Below, in pieces: positions 35,201 through 43,471 of a stretch of DNA of 64,000 bases. Each line of letters opens with the position of its first letter. Position 1 is the stretch's first letter. Below the pieces are notes generated by a model. The model did not search any database, was not told the DNA's origin, and saw only the letters and a program-made list of their open reading frames with translations. The position numbers and the translations under genes were made by a program. The stretch comes from Rhabdobacter roseus (lineage in GTDB: Bacteria; Bacteroidota; Bacteroidia; Cytophagales; Spirosomataceae), in the NCBI RefSeq assembly GCF_014202275.1, contig NZ_JACHGF010000003.1:620001-684000 (forward strand), in the 5' to 3' direction.

Positions 35201-35694
35201 ACTTTCGCGTCCAGGGCCTGCTGGGCGTAGGTACCGGCCTGAGCGGCCGCGGCCGTGGAGCCCAGCGTGCCCAGGTCTACGATGCCAAGCGTGGCAATGA
35301 GCTCCTGGCTGGCGGTCACGAAATTGAGCGTAATATCCTGGGGGTCTATCATCCCGAAAGTCCCGCCCTTGGATACGTACCAGCTCAAAGTACCCCGGCA
35401 AAGAGTCCGCTCCACGCCCCCGGCTAGGATCTGCACCAGGGTGAGTTGATACTCACCGGCAGAGAGGGTACTTTTGTCTGGCCCCGTAAGGGCAAAAACC
35501 ACGCGGGAGTTGGTGATCACGCCGGTTTTTTCCAGCGCTTGCACGCCGGAGGCCCGAAACCGCAGCTTGTATACGTTGCCCGCAATGTTGTCGGCCTGGC
35601 CGTCCCGAAAAAAATTATACGCCACCTGGCAGTCGTCGGACTTGATCCGCTCAAAATTGGCTTCAGGTAGCTTAGGGGTACTCGTAAGTGCCAT
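32245..35694 (-). CDS. Phage tail fibre/adhesin with SGNH hydrolase domain
   Basis: 1149 residues. N-terminal virion-attachment region (about 1-290) with alternating coiled-coil helices, then two homologous strand-rich modules (about 296-425 and 464-585; each has GYDAWTK and FVRISI). An SGNH/GDSL hydrolase domain (about 610-800) has Ser in VLVIGDSYSES (about 623) and His in WEGSHPGPR (about 783). C-terminal modules (about 800-1149) are strand-rich. SGNH domains in tail fibres de-acetylate surface glycans, so the protein probably binds and modifies the host envelope. Confidence 0.8.
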   Translation of the reverse strand: MALTSTPKLPEANFERIKSDDCQVAYNFFRDGQADNIAGNVYKLRFRASGVQALEKTGVITNSRVVFALTGPDKSTLSAGEYQLTLVQILAGGVERTLCRGTLSWYVSKGGTFGMIDPQDITLNFVTASQELIATLGIVDLGTLGSTAAAAQAGTYAQQALDAKVLVEQKITEANTLAVQVSQDKEVVAGDKVATQQAKSETLAIYQQALAVSTQARVFKDEYNAGTNTPNLSTITKAAGDFYKVSVPGTTTITGGSIAAKVGDEFTWNGTKWVHTPASDDSSGKIASLEERFLASKNLFNQATLSASGNFIHGGTGVVTAGASYAYSDYIPVTPGNYYGKGVIFHPGATGVGDGMRHVAFYNASKVFVSGGYDAWTKTVMVPEGVAFVRISITVGNADTFQFEAGNAASSYVPYSQKTLGSTLVPAEAVKQDTTHRLVTDAEKTAWSAKLGDGDLIHETVPASKNLFDQSAATIGFFIHGGTGTVTSNAQYAYSDYLPVAPGSYYGKGAIVQAGSSGLGDGMRHIAFYNASKVFVAGGYDAWTKAVTIPAGVAFVRISISALNLDSFQFEAGNAATDYVPFYPERNILTKIKTFELSQPQATLPDAGRRIGLMDVERVLVIGDSYSESYSTLVGKSYLAVLSMYSDWNVENYAKSGDDYDFILTRIKNNDPTYKGVGIKSFTGGGYAFLISFTNDNNKGVINSTDQLNNYVVNLKKVMAAVKALGYRPVICTEYHNINGANGGALVQAVLSQVAAQEGAIFADVYEKTRYLRGSDYAPFWEGSHPGPRTCTLFWANLLPYLKSLPRPKWGIKIYRKRDAVAVATVADLRYTDPVERARKFKEILVTQRAIATDKQNYYDALPTWYALPTGRIQTVGEYLDLMLGSTLAMPDYALLEFVINATAATTKKLRLFVGSTTATVYLFNRILNQWDAVANQAGFVTLTNLQDYLEYDKVSVLLHQVGGFNLAAPYLEFTGVEGKDYYARPLPQELRTSELLTTRNFNAGTTGWTVTGALAPFVPTDGARPTGITQVVPVSAGNYPSQTVTFSAAAYKRKAQLKVIARRNPPIFDYNQPFPGSAPITLDTYDNANVRLHIVKGTNNATFRELIGLHWTEAVFEFDLAAGDTTFTFSIMRDDADYELADVSLKIE

Positions 35695-35703
35695 AGTAGG
35701 AGG

Positions 35704-36237
35704 TTAGATTTCGAAGTGAGGGCTGTCGATGAAGCGTTCGTCTTTCGTATTCCAGTTGCGGTTCCAATCCGCTCCCCAGGTTATTTTGGGGTCGAATTCG
35801 CGCAGGATCTTAGCGACCTGTAGGAAGAGCCGCGGCGTCCAGTCCAGGTCGCGCTTAGTGCCTTTTTTCACGAAAGCCACGTCGATGGCCTCGCTAGGCG
35901 TGCGCTCGTGCTTGGAGCGGCCGGGGGGGGAGTTTGTTACCTTACGCCAGGCTTCTTCCGCATCAATAGGAGCTAGTCCCGCTTTATCCCGGAGCTCATT
36001 AATTACGCTCAGGCTTTCGCGCCCCTGGGCGTAGTACGCCCGTTGCTCGATCGCCGAGCGGTATACCTGGCTCAGGAAGGGTACCGGGTCGTCCGGGTGC
36101 CGTTGGGCCCATACCCGTAGAAGATGCTCCCAAGCCAGCTGAAGGCGCTTGTGCGCCCGGCGGATGTCGCGGTTGGAGAGTAGCACCGGCGCGGCCGGAG
36201 CCTGCACCGGATCCAGAAAAATATCCTGTATATTCAT
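35704..36237 (-). CDS. Endolysin, M15-type peptidase (VanY/L-alanyl-D-Glu-like)
   Basis: 177 residues. The zinc triad is visible as His110 in RSKHERTPSEAIDV, Asp119 in the same stretch and His174 in DSPHFEI at the extreme C terminus. The H-x(6)-x-D ... H pattern and the size match Peptidase_M15_4 endolysins. It cleaves peptidoglycan cross-links at the end of infection. No signal peptide, so it needs a holin; the adjacent 36239 gene is the candidate. Confidence 0.87.
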   Translation of the reverse strand: MNIQDIFLDPVQAPAAPVLLSNRDIRRAHKRLQLAWEHLLRVWAQRHPDDPVPFLSQVYRSAIEQRAYYAQGRESLSVINELRDKAGLAPIDAEEAWRKVTNSPPGRSKHERTPSEAIDVAFVKKGTKRDLDWTPRLFLQVAKILREFDPKITWGADWNRNWNTKDERFIDSPHFEI

Positions 36238-36238
36238 G

Positions 36239-36580
36239 TTAGGTGGTTGCTTTTTGGGGGATTGGTTTACGCTTCGTCGATTCGTACTTTTCCAAGCGGG
36301 AAGAGAGTTCAGTCACTTCCTCCTGTAGTTGCTGGTTGTGCGTTTCCAGCTCCTTGATCCGGCGCTCGTATTTGTTCTCGAGTGCCTCGATACGGGCGTT
36401 CTGGCGCTCGATGTGCGCGTTCTGGGCTTCAATGGTTTTTTCCCAGAATGCTACGTCGTGGTTGCGGTTATCGCGCATCCGCTTACCTCGCTCCGAGATC
36501 CAACCCACCAGGCCGGTAATCGTGCCGCCAAGCCCGAAAATTCTATCCCAGTTGTCAATAAGGAAATCAAGGAAGGTCAT
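36239..36580 (-). CDS. Holin candidate with coiled-coil tail
   Basis: 113 residues. A single short hydrophobic segment (about 13-30, DRIFGLGGTITGLVGWISER) is followed by a long coiled coil (about 45-100). The position directly beside the endolysin, the size and one membrane segment fit a holin (or an inner-membrane spanin-like protein). No family can be claimed from sequence alone. Confidence 0.55.
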   Translation of the reverse strand: MTFLDFLIDNWDRIFGLGGTITGLVGWISERGKRMRDNRNHDVAFWEKTIEAQNAHIERQNARIEALENKYERRIKELETHNQQLQEEVTELSSRLEKYESTKRKPIPQKATT

Positions 36581-36594
36581 TGCAGAAATAATTA

Positions 36595-36613
36595 GGGCGG
36601 CAAGTTGCCGCCC
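36595..36613 (-). terminator. Hairpin before the holin candidate start
   Basis: Nine-base arms GGGCGGCAA and TTGCCGCCC; on the minus strand followed by TAATTATTTCTGCAATG, the ATG being the start at 36580. Confidence 0.6.
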
Positions 36614-36627
36614 CGTGCTCAGATTGT

Positions 36628-36640
36628 GAAGGAAAGTTGC
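36628..36640 (-). repeat. Copy of the intergenic repeat GAAGGAAAGTTGC
   Basis: Exact 13-mer, 15 bases from the hairpin at 36595-36613, in the spacer between the spanin-like and holin-candidate genes. Confidence 0.65.
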
Positions 36641-36650
36641 CAGTGCCAGG

Positions 36651-37088
36651 CTAGCGCTTCCGGATGAGCAGCGCCCAGACCACGATCAGGAAGCCCACCC
36701 CCAGCAGCAGTAGGAAAAGGGCGAACAGCGCCAGCGCGATCTGGATCAGGGTACTGTAGTCTTTCTCCACCGCCCGCTCCACCGTGGCCACCGTTTTCTC
36801 TTCCTGCTTCGCCTGGCTGCGCTCACCCTGGTCCCGGATCACTTCCCGGATCAGCACCGGCTGGCCAGGTACTTTCGTTTCCAGCACGTGGATCTGCGGG
36901 GGGTGGTAGATGGGGCTGTCCAGCCGCACCGGGTACGGCTGGTACTCCCGGATGATTTCCCGGTTCCATTTTTCGGCGCTCTGCTCACTGCGGACGGCCG
37001 TGCTGTCGGCCTGGCTCAGCGAGCGCTGGATGGATCGGCAGGAGCTCAGCGCCGTGCAGATCAGAAGTAGGATTAGAAGCTGTTTCAT
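36651..37088 (-). CDS. Unimolecular spanin-like lipoprotein
   Basis: 145 residues. The N terminus MKQLLILLLICTALSSC is a lipoprotein signal with lipobox LSSC (Cys17). A periplasmic stretch with coiled-coil character (about 20-110, rich in Q/E/R) follows, and a C-terminal membrane helix (about 113-142) ends in LIRKR. Outer-membrane lipid anchor plus inner-membrane helix in one chain is the defining architecture of unimolecular spanins such as T1 gp11, which fuse the outer and inner membranes in the last step of lysis. It lies two genes from the endolysin. Confidence 0.75.
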   Translation of the reverse strand: MKQLLILLLICTALSSCRSIQRSLSQADSTAVRSEQSAEKWNREIIREYQPYPVRLDSPIYHPPQIHVLETKVPGQPVLIREVIRDQGERSQAKQEEKTVATVERAVEKDYSTLIQIALALFALFLLLLGVGFLIVVWALLIRKR

Positions 37089-38521
37089 TACAAGTTAATT
37101 AAGACCATATGTGCTCCACACCCGCAGACTGTTCCCGTGTAAGTAATACCGTTATTGGTAGGGTGCCGAAACTCAATTGTTTTGGGCGTGTTACCGTTCC
37201 GCACATTGAATACCAGGACGCTCATCAGGTTGTCCTTGATACGTGCTCTCACCGTCCAGGTGCCATCGTAGTAGGCATTCAGGATGTCGCTACCGTCAGC
37301 CTGCTTATTCACCCAGGTACCGTTGTTAATCCGGTAGTCACAGTAGTAATCTGTACCACCTACTGTTTGTCCGCCCGTTTCAACCCAGGCCCTCAGGCCG
37401 AAGTGGGGTACATCGGCCGCATAGGAAGGCATGATGTAGTTGGGGCTGCCCGAGTAGTACGGATAGGGTGCGGTTGACGTTCCGTTGCCCGGATACCAAC
37501 GATCCTTGCCAGGGGCCCACTCGGAGATGTCCCCTATTCGCTTTTTGTCATCGCTGCTGCTAGCCCAAAAACCCCACTGAATCGAAATCACGCCATACTC
37601 ATGGGCCAGGATGGGAATGAGCATTTGGATCGCAGGGTCAAGCGGACATTTGTCGCTACGCTCGAAGCGGCCTTCCGGCGTGTAGACGTTATGGGCATAA
37701 CCAGGCAACCATTCGTGTACGTCGAACCAGAAAAGCCCCGCAAATTTCCCGAGCCGCTCGGCCATGTGCATCTGGTGAATAGCCCCGTAGATATAACTGG
37801 CCACGGGATCGACACCACGAAGATTGATGTACAGGTCCATGACGATCAGGTTCGTAAGCCCAAGCGAGTTACCTGGCTTGTACACCGTATTGGGCATATT
37901 GGCCGGGTCGGTGGAATAGAGCGCTTTTTTGTTCGCTCTCGCCCCCAAGGTAATGTTGTAGGCATTGTCGTTGGCATTGCCCCAGCGCGCAAAGTAGTTG
38001 TGTGCCACCAGGTGCTGCCTGCCCGTCTGTAGCTTTCTGGCGTCATATCGCGGCATAAGGGTACTATAAAAGCCCGTCCACATCGACGACGTCTCGGGTA
38101 CGTAGTCTTCGCCCTCCATCGTTTCCCCGACCCACACGTCGTGGCGAATGGAGATACTGGATCCTCGGTCGGCGGCTTGCTGGTAACTAGGGATACCATT
38201 GGGCCACCAGGGGCCATCTGTCACATTGGGATTCGCCTCGGGAAACAACTCCCGTATCCGGGGTACATCGTTGTACTCGTTGTCGGGGTTAGCGGCGCGG
38301 AACGCCGCCCGTTCGTTCTCGGGCATCCATCGTTCAGCCCAGTGTGTCACGCCCTTTTGCAGGATGTGCGCCACCGACCACTTGCTTAGGTTCGGCGTCA
38401 TGATGTGCGCGTGCCCGGCAGGTAGCGTAATATTGGGGCTTATGTCGGCCCACTCCGAAACTTGCGTTTGTGGCGCATTCCAGTCGGGCGGAACAAGCTC
38501 TACGAAAGATATACTAGGCAT
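37088..38521 (-). CDS. Phage protein of unknown function (477 aa), glycosidase-like features
   Basis: The middle of the protein (about 200-350) has FWFDVHEWLPGY and LIPILAHEYGVISIQWGFW, with alternating hydrophobic strands and Trp/Asp-rich loops that recall TIM-barrel glycoside hydrolases; no catalytic acid pair can be fixed. The C-terminal 100 residues are strand-rich. It sits between the adhesin block and the lysis cassette and overlaps the spanin-like gene by one base (TAATG). It could be a virion-bound glycan hydrolase or receptor binder. Confidence 0.5.
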   Translation of the reverse strand: MPSISFVELVPPDWNAPQTQVSEWADISPNITLPAGHAHIMTPNLSKWSVAHILQKGVTHWAERWMPENERAAFRAANPDNEYNDVPRIRELFPEANPNVTDGPWWPNGIPSYQQAADRGSSISIRHDVWVGETMEGEDYVPETSSMWTGFYSTLMPRYDARKLQTGRQHLVAHNYFARWGNANDNAYNITLGARANKKALYSTDPANMPNTVYKPGNSLGLTNLIVMDLYINLRGVDPVASYIYGAIHQMHMAERLGKFAGLFWFDVHEWLPGYAHNVYTPEGRFERSDKCPLDPAIQMLIPILAHEYGVISIQWGFWASSSDDKKRIGDISEWAPGKDRWYPGNGTSTAPYPYYSGSPNYIMPSYAADVPHFGLRAWVETGGQTVGGTDYYCDYRINNGTWVNKQADGSDILNAYYDGTWTVRARIKDNLMSVLVFNVRNGNTPKTIEFRHPTNNGITYTGTVCGCGAHMVLINL

Positions 38522-38702
38522 CCTGCTGATGATTTAAGGGTTTTTCGATCAAAAGCCCTCGCCCCGGCCGCAGATGATACTTCTGGTTGAGCTCAGCGCT
38601 TTTCGCCATAAGCGCCTCCATGGATAGCTTGGCATCCAACTCGACTACTTCCAAGAGCTCGTTTCTGAACGAGTCCCAAAACAGATACGTGATCATTTTC
38701 AT
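38514..38702 (-). CDS. Hypothetical small phage protein (62 aa)
   Basis: Starts MKMITYLFWDSFRNELLEVV and overlaps the next gene by 8 bp. Mixed helix/strand, no membrane segment or signal peptide. It could assist the 1390-residue protein upstream, as small chaperones do for tail adhesins. No family recognised. Confidence 0.45.
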   Translation of the reverse strand: MKMITYLFWDSFRNELLEVVELDAKLSMEALMAKSAELNQKYHLRPGRGLLIEKPLNHQQDA

Positions 38703-38720
38703 GCTGGTGGTTACTGGTGG

Positions 38721-41700
38721 TTAATTGAAAAAGAATACAGATACTCCGCCTACGTCGGCATAGTTGAAAAACTGGAAGTTGACCGGCCCGGAGCCCTCGG
38801 TACCGTCGCCGATACCTGACGCCCCGATGTTCACACCCATTTTCATCACGCTGCCCGGATTGTTGCTGTTCCAGGGGTAGTTAATAAGCCTGCTTTGTTG
38901 CTTCACGAACTCGTTGCCAATCCGGTACCACCACTCCTTTCCGCCCTGCGGCTGTGAGGTGTTATTGTCCGTTAGCAACCACGCGCCCGGAGCACCGGTA
39001 ATAGTAAGGTCAAGTACATCGGGGCGGCCTTGCGAGGCTACCCGCGGCTGAATACTCACGAACGAAAAGTCGGCCTGCTTGGTAGTGACCAATGTAGCTC
39101 CCTGATACGCCCTGAAGGTTACGCGCCAGCGGGTTGAGCTCCGATCTACGCTCCGGGGAGCATTGGGGCCATTGAGGATGGTCCGGTTATTTAATTCGCC
39201 CCCTAAGAACGAGGTGAAAAATCCGTATTCTCCTTGTACCGTTCCGGGGTATTGGTACGTGGTGGATTGGATGCTAATCATGCAAGGCTCCCACTGCCCA
39301 TTCAGAAATTCTTCTAATTGCACCGTAGCCAGGTTGGCCGTGATGGCCCCGAAGTCGCAAAATACATCCCAATCGACGGGCAAGGGGTAGGCCCCGCCCG
39401 ACGTGGGTACGCTGGGTACTTTCACGATAGCATTGGCCCCGAATCCGGACGTAATGTAGATGCCACTTTGCGGAGCCGCCGCCACCGTGAACGAAGCAGA
39501 CGATACAATGGACGTACAGCTCTTGCCCTTAACGTCCAGGATATAATTGCCTGGCTGGATCGTGCCGAAGCTCAGCCCCACACCACCGCCCTGGGTAGGC
39601 ACCAGCTCGGTACCCTCCCGGATGATGTTATTCCCCTGCTTGATGGCCCAGTCGATCCGGGTAGCACTGCTGGGGCTAAGCGTGAAGCCCAGGCCTGTGG
39701 CGTTGGCGTAATCAATGCTCTGGATCACCGGCCGTATTCCGCAGGCCTGCACCTGGTCCGTTTTGAGCGAAAAGGAGATCGAGGGTTGAGCCACGACGTC
39801 GCCCGTTTTGAAGGCTTTCGGCTCGAATACATATTCGCCAGGCAGGCGGCCGTTGGAGTGGTTACCCGGACCAAATACCCAGTGCGTATCGCCGAAGGTA
39901 TTCTCCGGTCCCCACTGGTCTATTCCATTGGGTCCGGTAAGCTTGGAGCTCACCTGGTCGAAGGTACCTCCCGACAACTTCATCTGGATATTGAACTTCG
40001 GGAGCCAGTCGAATTCCGCTCCGTTGGAAATGGGCCCCTTATCAACGGGCGTACTACCCGACATATCGAAGAGCCGGGCCGTAATGTTGACGGCGTTGTC
40101 CGTCAGGGTGAATGCAATGGAAGGCTGAGCCACCACCTGGTCGTCTACGTAGGCGCGGGGCTGAATTATGTAGGCACCCTGGGGCTGGCTGTTGGAGTGC
40201 CCGCCCGGTCCGAAAATCCAGTGCTGAGAGCTCCCTACCATGGCACCACCAGGTACGGCGTTTTCGCCATTGGGAATACCCCACTGAAAGGTATCTTCCG
40301 GCCCCTCGATGGCCTGCCCAACCTTGTTGTGCTGGCCCGTGACCTTGAAGAGAATGTTGAATTTGGGTAGCCACTTCAGGCTTATCCCGGCCGTGATGTT
40401 ACCCACGAAAACCGGGCTGCCGGTGGCCATGTCGTAGAGCTCCGCCGCGATCGTCACTTCCGGGCTGACCGGCTTATCGGTGACGTCGACGCTGAAAATA
40501 ACGTGCTGCTCGAGGCCGTCCTGGTCCGTTACGAGCAAGATGAGCTCAGTCGGCCCGGTTTCGGTTGGTGTGCCGGTAATGGTTGCCTGAAGCGCCTCAA
40601 AAGCCGCTTCAGCCCAGGCGGGCCCCTTGATCAATGCCTTGATATACATTTCTTCGTTCGTATGATGCGAAATCTGCTGATTGGCCAGGTTGATGATTCG
40701 GGAGAAGGGCTGTCCGGTCGTGAAAAAGAGGGTTGGCTGGTCAGGGAAGCGGGGGGGGCGCAAGTCTTCGCCTCCCAGCTCCACCCAAGGGCTGTCTTCG
40801 CCCGCCTCGTTAATGGTGCGGGCGTACACGCCGCCGCCTTCGGCCTGCACCAGGTCAGCACCCATCCGGCCCCCGGCCGCACCGCCCAGGGTACGCTGGA
40901 GTACCACGCGCCCTTCGATGGGCCAACCCTGCTCTAGGGTGCCGTTGGGCGAAAAGTAGAAGCCCGAAGGTACCTGGTAGTCCAGGGGCATGTTGCTCAG
41001 GTTCTTGGCGAAGTTGGCGGAGCTCATCCACTCCGGCAGCTCGTCGGCCTTGAAGACCTGGAGTTCGTTCCCGATCAGAGGGATCACGTCCCCGGCCAGG
41101 CTACCCAGGGTGCCATTGCCGCGCAGGTACTGCCCCAGCGAGCCCGCGGGTAGCTTCTCCTGCTTCTTTTTCAGCTCTTCGAATATGGCTCCCGAGCGCA
41201 CGATATTAGGGCTGCCCTCGGTAGGTTCGCTATCGAACTGAGGGGAACCGTCCTCGTTGAAACCCTGCTGCGGCGGTACCTGGATCAGGATCGGGTCGCC
41301 GGTGACGCCCTGAAAGCCCGGAGGCGGCAGGTACTCTTCGGCCTCCGTGGCGTCGCGGTCTTCCGACCAGGTATCGTCTTCGTACTGGTAGGTGTATTCA
41401 AAGAGCGCCGCGAAGTAGTTGTCGCCGTCCTGGCCTTCCTTCACGCTGCTGTTCACCAGGCTGATGGGCAGCGCTTTTCCGGCCGTGAGCCGGTACTTGT
41501 AGCGCGCCTGGTAGAAGTCCCGGAAGGCGATTATTTCGCGCCGGGTACGGTAGCCGGTGGCGGCGTCGAACCGTTGCCGGCCGGAGATATTCCAGTCGCT
41601 GTAGGTACCGTCGGTCAGGAGGTAATCCGGGCTCAGGAAGCGTACGGCGGTACGCTTGGTCAGCTGGAGCTCTGAGCTCTGCTTGCCCCAGGTCGTCACC

Positions 41701-42893
41701 ACGTCCATGGCTCCCAGGGAGTTCAGGAAGGCAAAGTACCGGCGGTACGGCCGGTACGACACGTCCAGCAGGAAGGCATACTTGCGGCTCACCGCCGTAG
41801 CGCCACTGAAAAACTGTACCGTGTACTGCTTCACGTTTTGCGTCGTCAGCAGCGTATGCAGGCTCAGCTGCGCGAAGCCCACCGCGGCCGTTACCTTGCC
41901 GTAGCGCGGGCATTCGCCGTGCGAAAGTACCTTCACCTCGGTTTCGCCGGAGCCTACTACCTGCGCCCGGATGCGTACGCTCAGCGCGTCGATGTCGTCC
42001 CGTACGTTCAGGAAGGTCAGGTACTGGGGTTCATCCGGGAACACCGTCCGGGTTTCGGGCCCATAGCGGAGCGCGAAGTCTTTATCGGGCTGGCCACCGC
42101 TTACTTTTTCCAGTACCGTGGCGGCCGCGCCGTCTTTGTAGGGCGTGCCGCCCAGGGTGACGTGCTTGGGCTGCGCGCTCTGGATCTTGCCGATCTGGAA
42201 GGGATCACCCCAGGCTTCGGCGTAGCGGATGTAGTACCGGCGGATTGATTTCGTGTTGGTCTGGGTACTCATGCCCGCCCAGACCGGCAGATCCGGAGCC
42301 AGCTGCGGATGCAGCAGCTCCGACAGGTTCCACTGCGCCCCGCCCGACTCGTCGGTGTCCAGGGCTTCCGACAGGATCTGCTCGAAGCCGCTCCCGTCTA
42401 CCTTCTCCATCCAGCATTCTACGTGGATCCGGAAGTTCGTCCGCACCACTTTTTCTATGCCCTGGCGCATGGTTACCAGGTGCGCGCCGGGGGGATCCTG
42501 CAACAGGAACTCGTACGCCCGGCCTACCTGGCGCGCCCCAAAACGGATGTAGTTGTAGATGCCAATGGCCTGGTAGCTCACTTCGAAATCCCGCGACAGG
42601 TAGTAGTTTTCCGCGAAATACTCCACGATCGACTGCACGTAAGCCGCCGAGCCATCCCCGGCCGGAAACTCAAAGCCCTGGTTGGTGACGGTAGTCACGG
42701 CCTGCATCCGCACCTCCAGGCCATTCCAGCGGAGCGCGATCACGGTACCGGCCACCAGCGGCCCCTGTACCATCACGTTGTTGATGGCCGTTTGGCCCGG
42801 ATTCACCACCCGGGCGTCCGATTGCAACTCGTACAGGATCTTATTCAGGGAAAAGCTTAGTTCGTCCGGTTCGCGGACAATCGTAATGGCCAT
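38721..42893 (-). CDS. Giant phage tail/adhesin protein with He_PIG and tandem modules
   Basis: 1390 residues. An N-terminal virion region (about 1-510) is mixed alpha/beta; a fibre-like middle (about 560-700) includes SGFYFSPNGTLEQGWPIEGR. A putative Ig (He_PIG) domain spans about 712-808 (QPFSRIINLANQQI ... DQDGLEQHVIFSVDV). Two homologous modules (about 812-931 and 932-1044) follow, each with WLPKFNI, HWxFGPGxHSN and VVAQPSIxF. The C-terminal part (about 1050-1390) is strand-rich. Such modular chains sit on the tail tip and bind the cell surface. Ends 18 bp before the small 38514 gene. Confidence 0.7.
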   Translation of the reverse strand: MAITIVREPDELSFSLNKILYELQSDARVVNPGQTAINNVMVQGPLVAGTVIALRWNGLEVRMQAVTTVTNQGFEFPAGDGSAAYVQSIVEYFAENYYLSRDFEVSYQAIGIYNYIRFGARQVGRAYEFLLQDPPGAHLVTMRQGIEKVVRTNFRIHVECWMEKVDGSGFEQILSEALDTDESGGAQWNLSELLHPQLAPDLPVWAGMSTQTNTKSIRRYYIRYAEAWGDPFQIGKIQSAQPKHVTLGGTPYKDGAAATVLEKVSGGQPDKDFALRYGPETRTVFPDEPQYLTFLNVRDDIDALSVRIRAQVVGSGETEVKVLSHGECPRYGKVTAAVGFAQLSLHTLLTTQNVKQYTVQFFSGATAVSRKYAFLLDVSYRPYRRYFAFLNSLGAMDVVTTWGKQSSELQLTKRTAVRFLSPDYLLTDGTYSDWNISGRQRFDAATGYRTRREIIAFRDFYQARYKYRLTAGKALPISLVNSSVKEGQDGDNYFAALFEYTYQYEDDTWSEDRDATEAEEYLPPPGFQGVTGDPILIQVPPQQGFNEDGSPQFDSEPTEGSPNIVRSGAIFEELKKKQEKLPAGSLGQYLRGNGTLGSLAGDVIPLIGNELQVFKADELPEWMSSANFAKNLSNMPLDYQVPSGFYFSPNGTLEQGWPIEGRVVLQRTLGGAAGGRMGADLVQAEGGGVYARTINEAGEDSPWVELGGEDLRPPRFPDQPTLFFTTGQPFSRIINLANQQISHHTNEEMYIKALIKGPAWAEAAFEALQATITGTPTETGPTELILLVTDQDGLEQHVIFSVDVTDKPVSPEVTIAAELYDMATGSPVFVGNITAGISLKWLPKFNILFKVTGQHNKVGQAIEGPEDTFQWGIPNGENAVPGGAMVGSSQHWIFGPGGHSNSQPQGAYIIQPRAYVDDQVVAQPSIAFTLTDNAVNITARLFDMSGSTPVDKGPISNGAEFDWLPKFNIQMKLSGGTFDQVSSKLTGPNGIDQWGPENTFGDTHWVFGPGNHSNGRLPGEYVFEPKAFKTGDVVAQPSISFSLKTDQVQACGIRPVIQSIDYANATGLGFTLSPSSATRIDWAIKQGNNIIREGTELVPTQGGGVGLSFGTIQPGNYILDVKGKSCTSIVSSASFTVAAAPQSGIYITSGFGANAIVKVPSVPTSGGAYPLPVDWDVFCDFGAITANLATVQLEEFLNGQWEPCMISIQSTTYQYPGTVQGEYGFFTSFLGGELNNRTILNGPNAPRSVDRSSTRWRVTFRAYQGATLVTTKQADFSFVSIQPRVASQGRPDVLDLTITGAPGAWLLTDNNTSQPQGGKEWWYRIGNEFVKQQSRLINYPWNSNNPGSVMKMGVNIGASGIGDGTEGSGPVNFQFFNYADVGGVSVFFFN

Positions 42894-42943
42894 ACTACCT
42901 TTCAGGTTAATGGATCGAAGGTAGGTGCATCACCAGGCGAAAG

Positions 42944-42956
42944 GAAGGAAAGTTGC
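42944..42956 (-). repeat. Copy of the intergenic repeat GAAGGAAAGTTGC
   Basis: Exact 13-mer whose last base overlaps the stop codon of the 42956 gene. A weak hairpin (CTACCTT/AAGGTAG) follows and abuts the ATG at 42893. Confidence 0.65.
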
Positions 42957-43471
42957 TAGGCGAAATCGCCCATCCCAAACGAAATATCGTCCGGTACCAG
43001 CCACTCAAATTCGACGCACCAGCCCGTAAATTCATTCAAAATCAGCGGCGCGGGGTACTGCTTAATATTGCCCAGCTGGATGGCGTTCGCCAGCAGCAGG
43101 GTACTTTCTTCGTTGTACATGGCCCGGCTGTCGCGCTTCATCCGGTTGACGAGCTTGCGGGCTATCGTCTTGGTTTTGTGGCGCACGTCCCGGACTGACA
43201 GTGCGTTGGCAGACTGCACCTTGTCCAGCACCGTGAAGCCGCCCACCAGGCTAACCTTTTGCCCGGTACCGGAGCCGTCGGTATCGAGCTCTTCTACCTC
43301 GAGTACCAGCGCCGGTACCCGCAAATTGGAGCGCAGGGCGGCGTTTAGCTCGCTCAGGCTGCCCAGCTCATGGTTCACCCAAAAGCGCGGCTTGGCCTCG
43401 GTATGGCCCAGGTCCGCCAGTTTTTCGGCCAGCCCGCGGAAGTAGGTTTCGTATAGGTTTCCGGAGTACAT
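42956..43471 (-). CDS. Phage structural protein (171 aa), head-tail connector candidate
   Basis: Contains KVSLVGGFTVLDKVQSANAL and KTKTIARKLVNRMKRDSRAM in the middle. Size and position after the portal and DUF6712-like genes suggest a tail terminator or connector, but I cannot match it to a named family. Starts by a one-base overlap (TAATG) with the previous gene. Confidence 0.45.
   Translation of the reverse strand: MYSGNLYETYFRGLAEKLADLGHTEAKPRFWVNHELGSLSELNAALRSNLRVPALVLEVEELDTDGSGTGQKVSLVGGFTVLDKVQSANALSVRDVRHKTKTIARKLVNRMKRDSRAMYNEESTLLLANAIQLGNIKQYPAPLILNEFTGWCVEFEWLVPDDISFGMGDFA

Noticed and set aside
39318-40370. Forward open frame of 350 residues inside the giant adhesin gene
   Set aside because: Antisense to repeated adhesin modules; Arg/His-rich with no domain.
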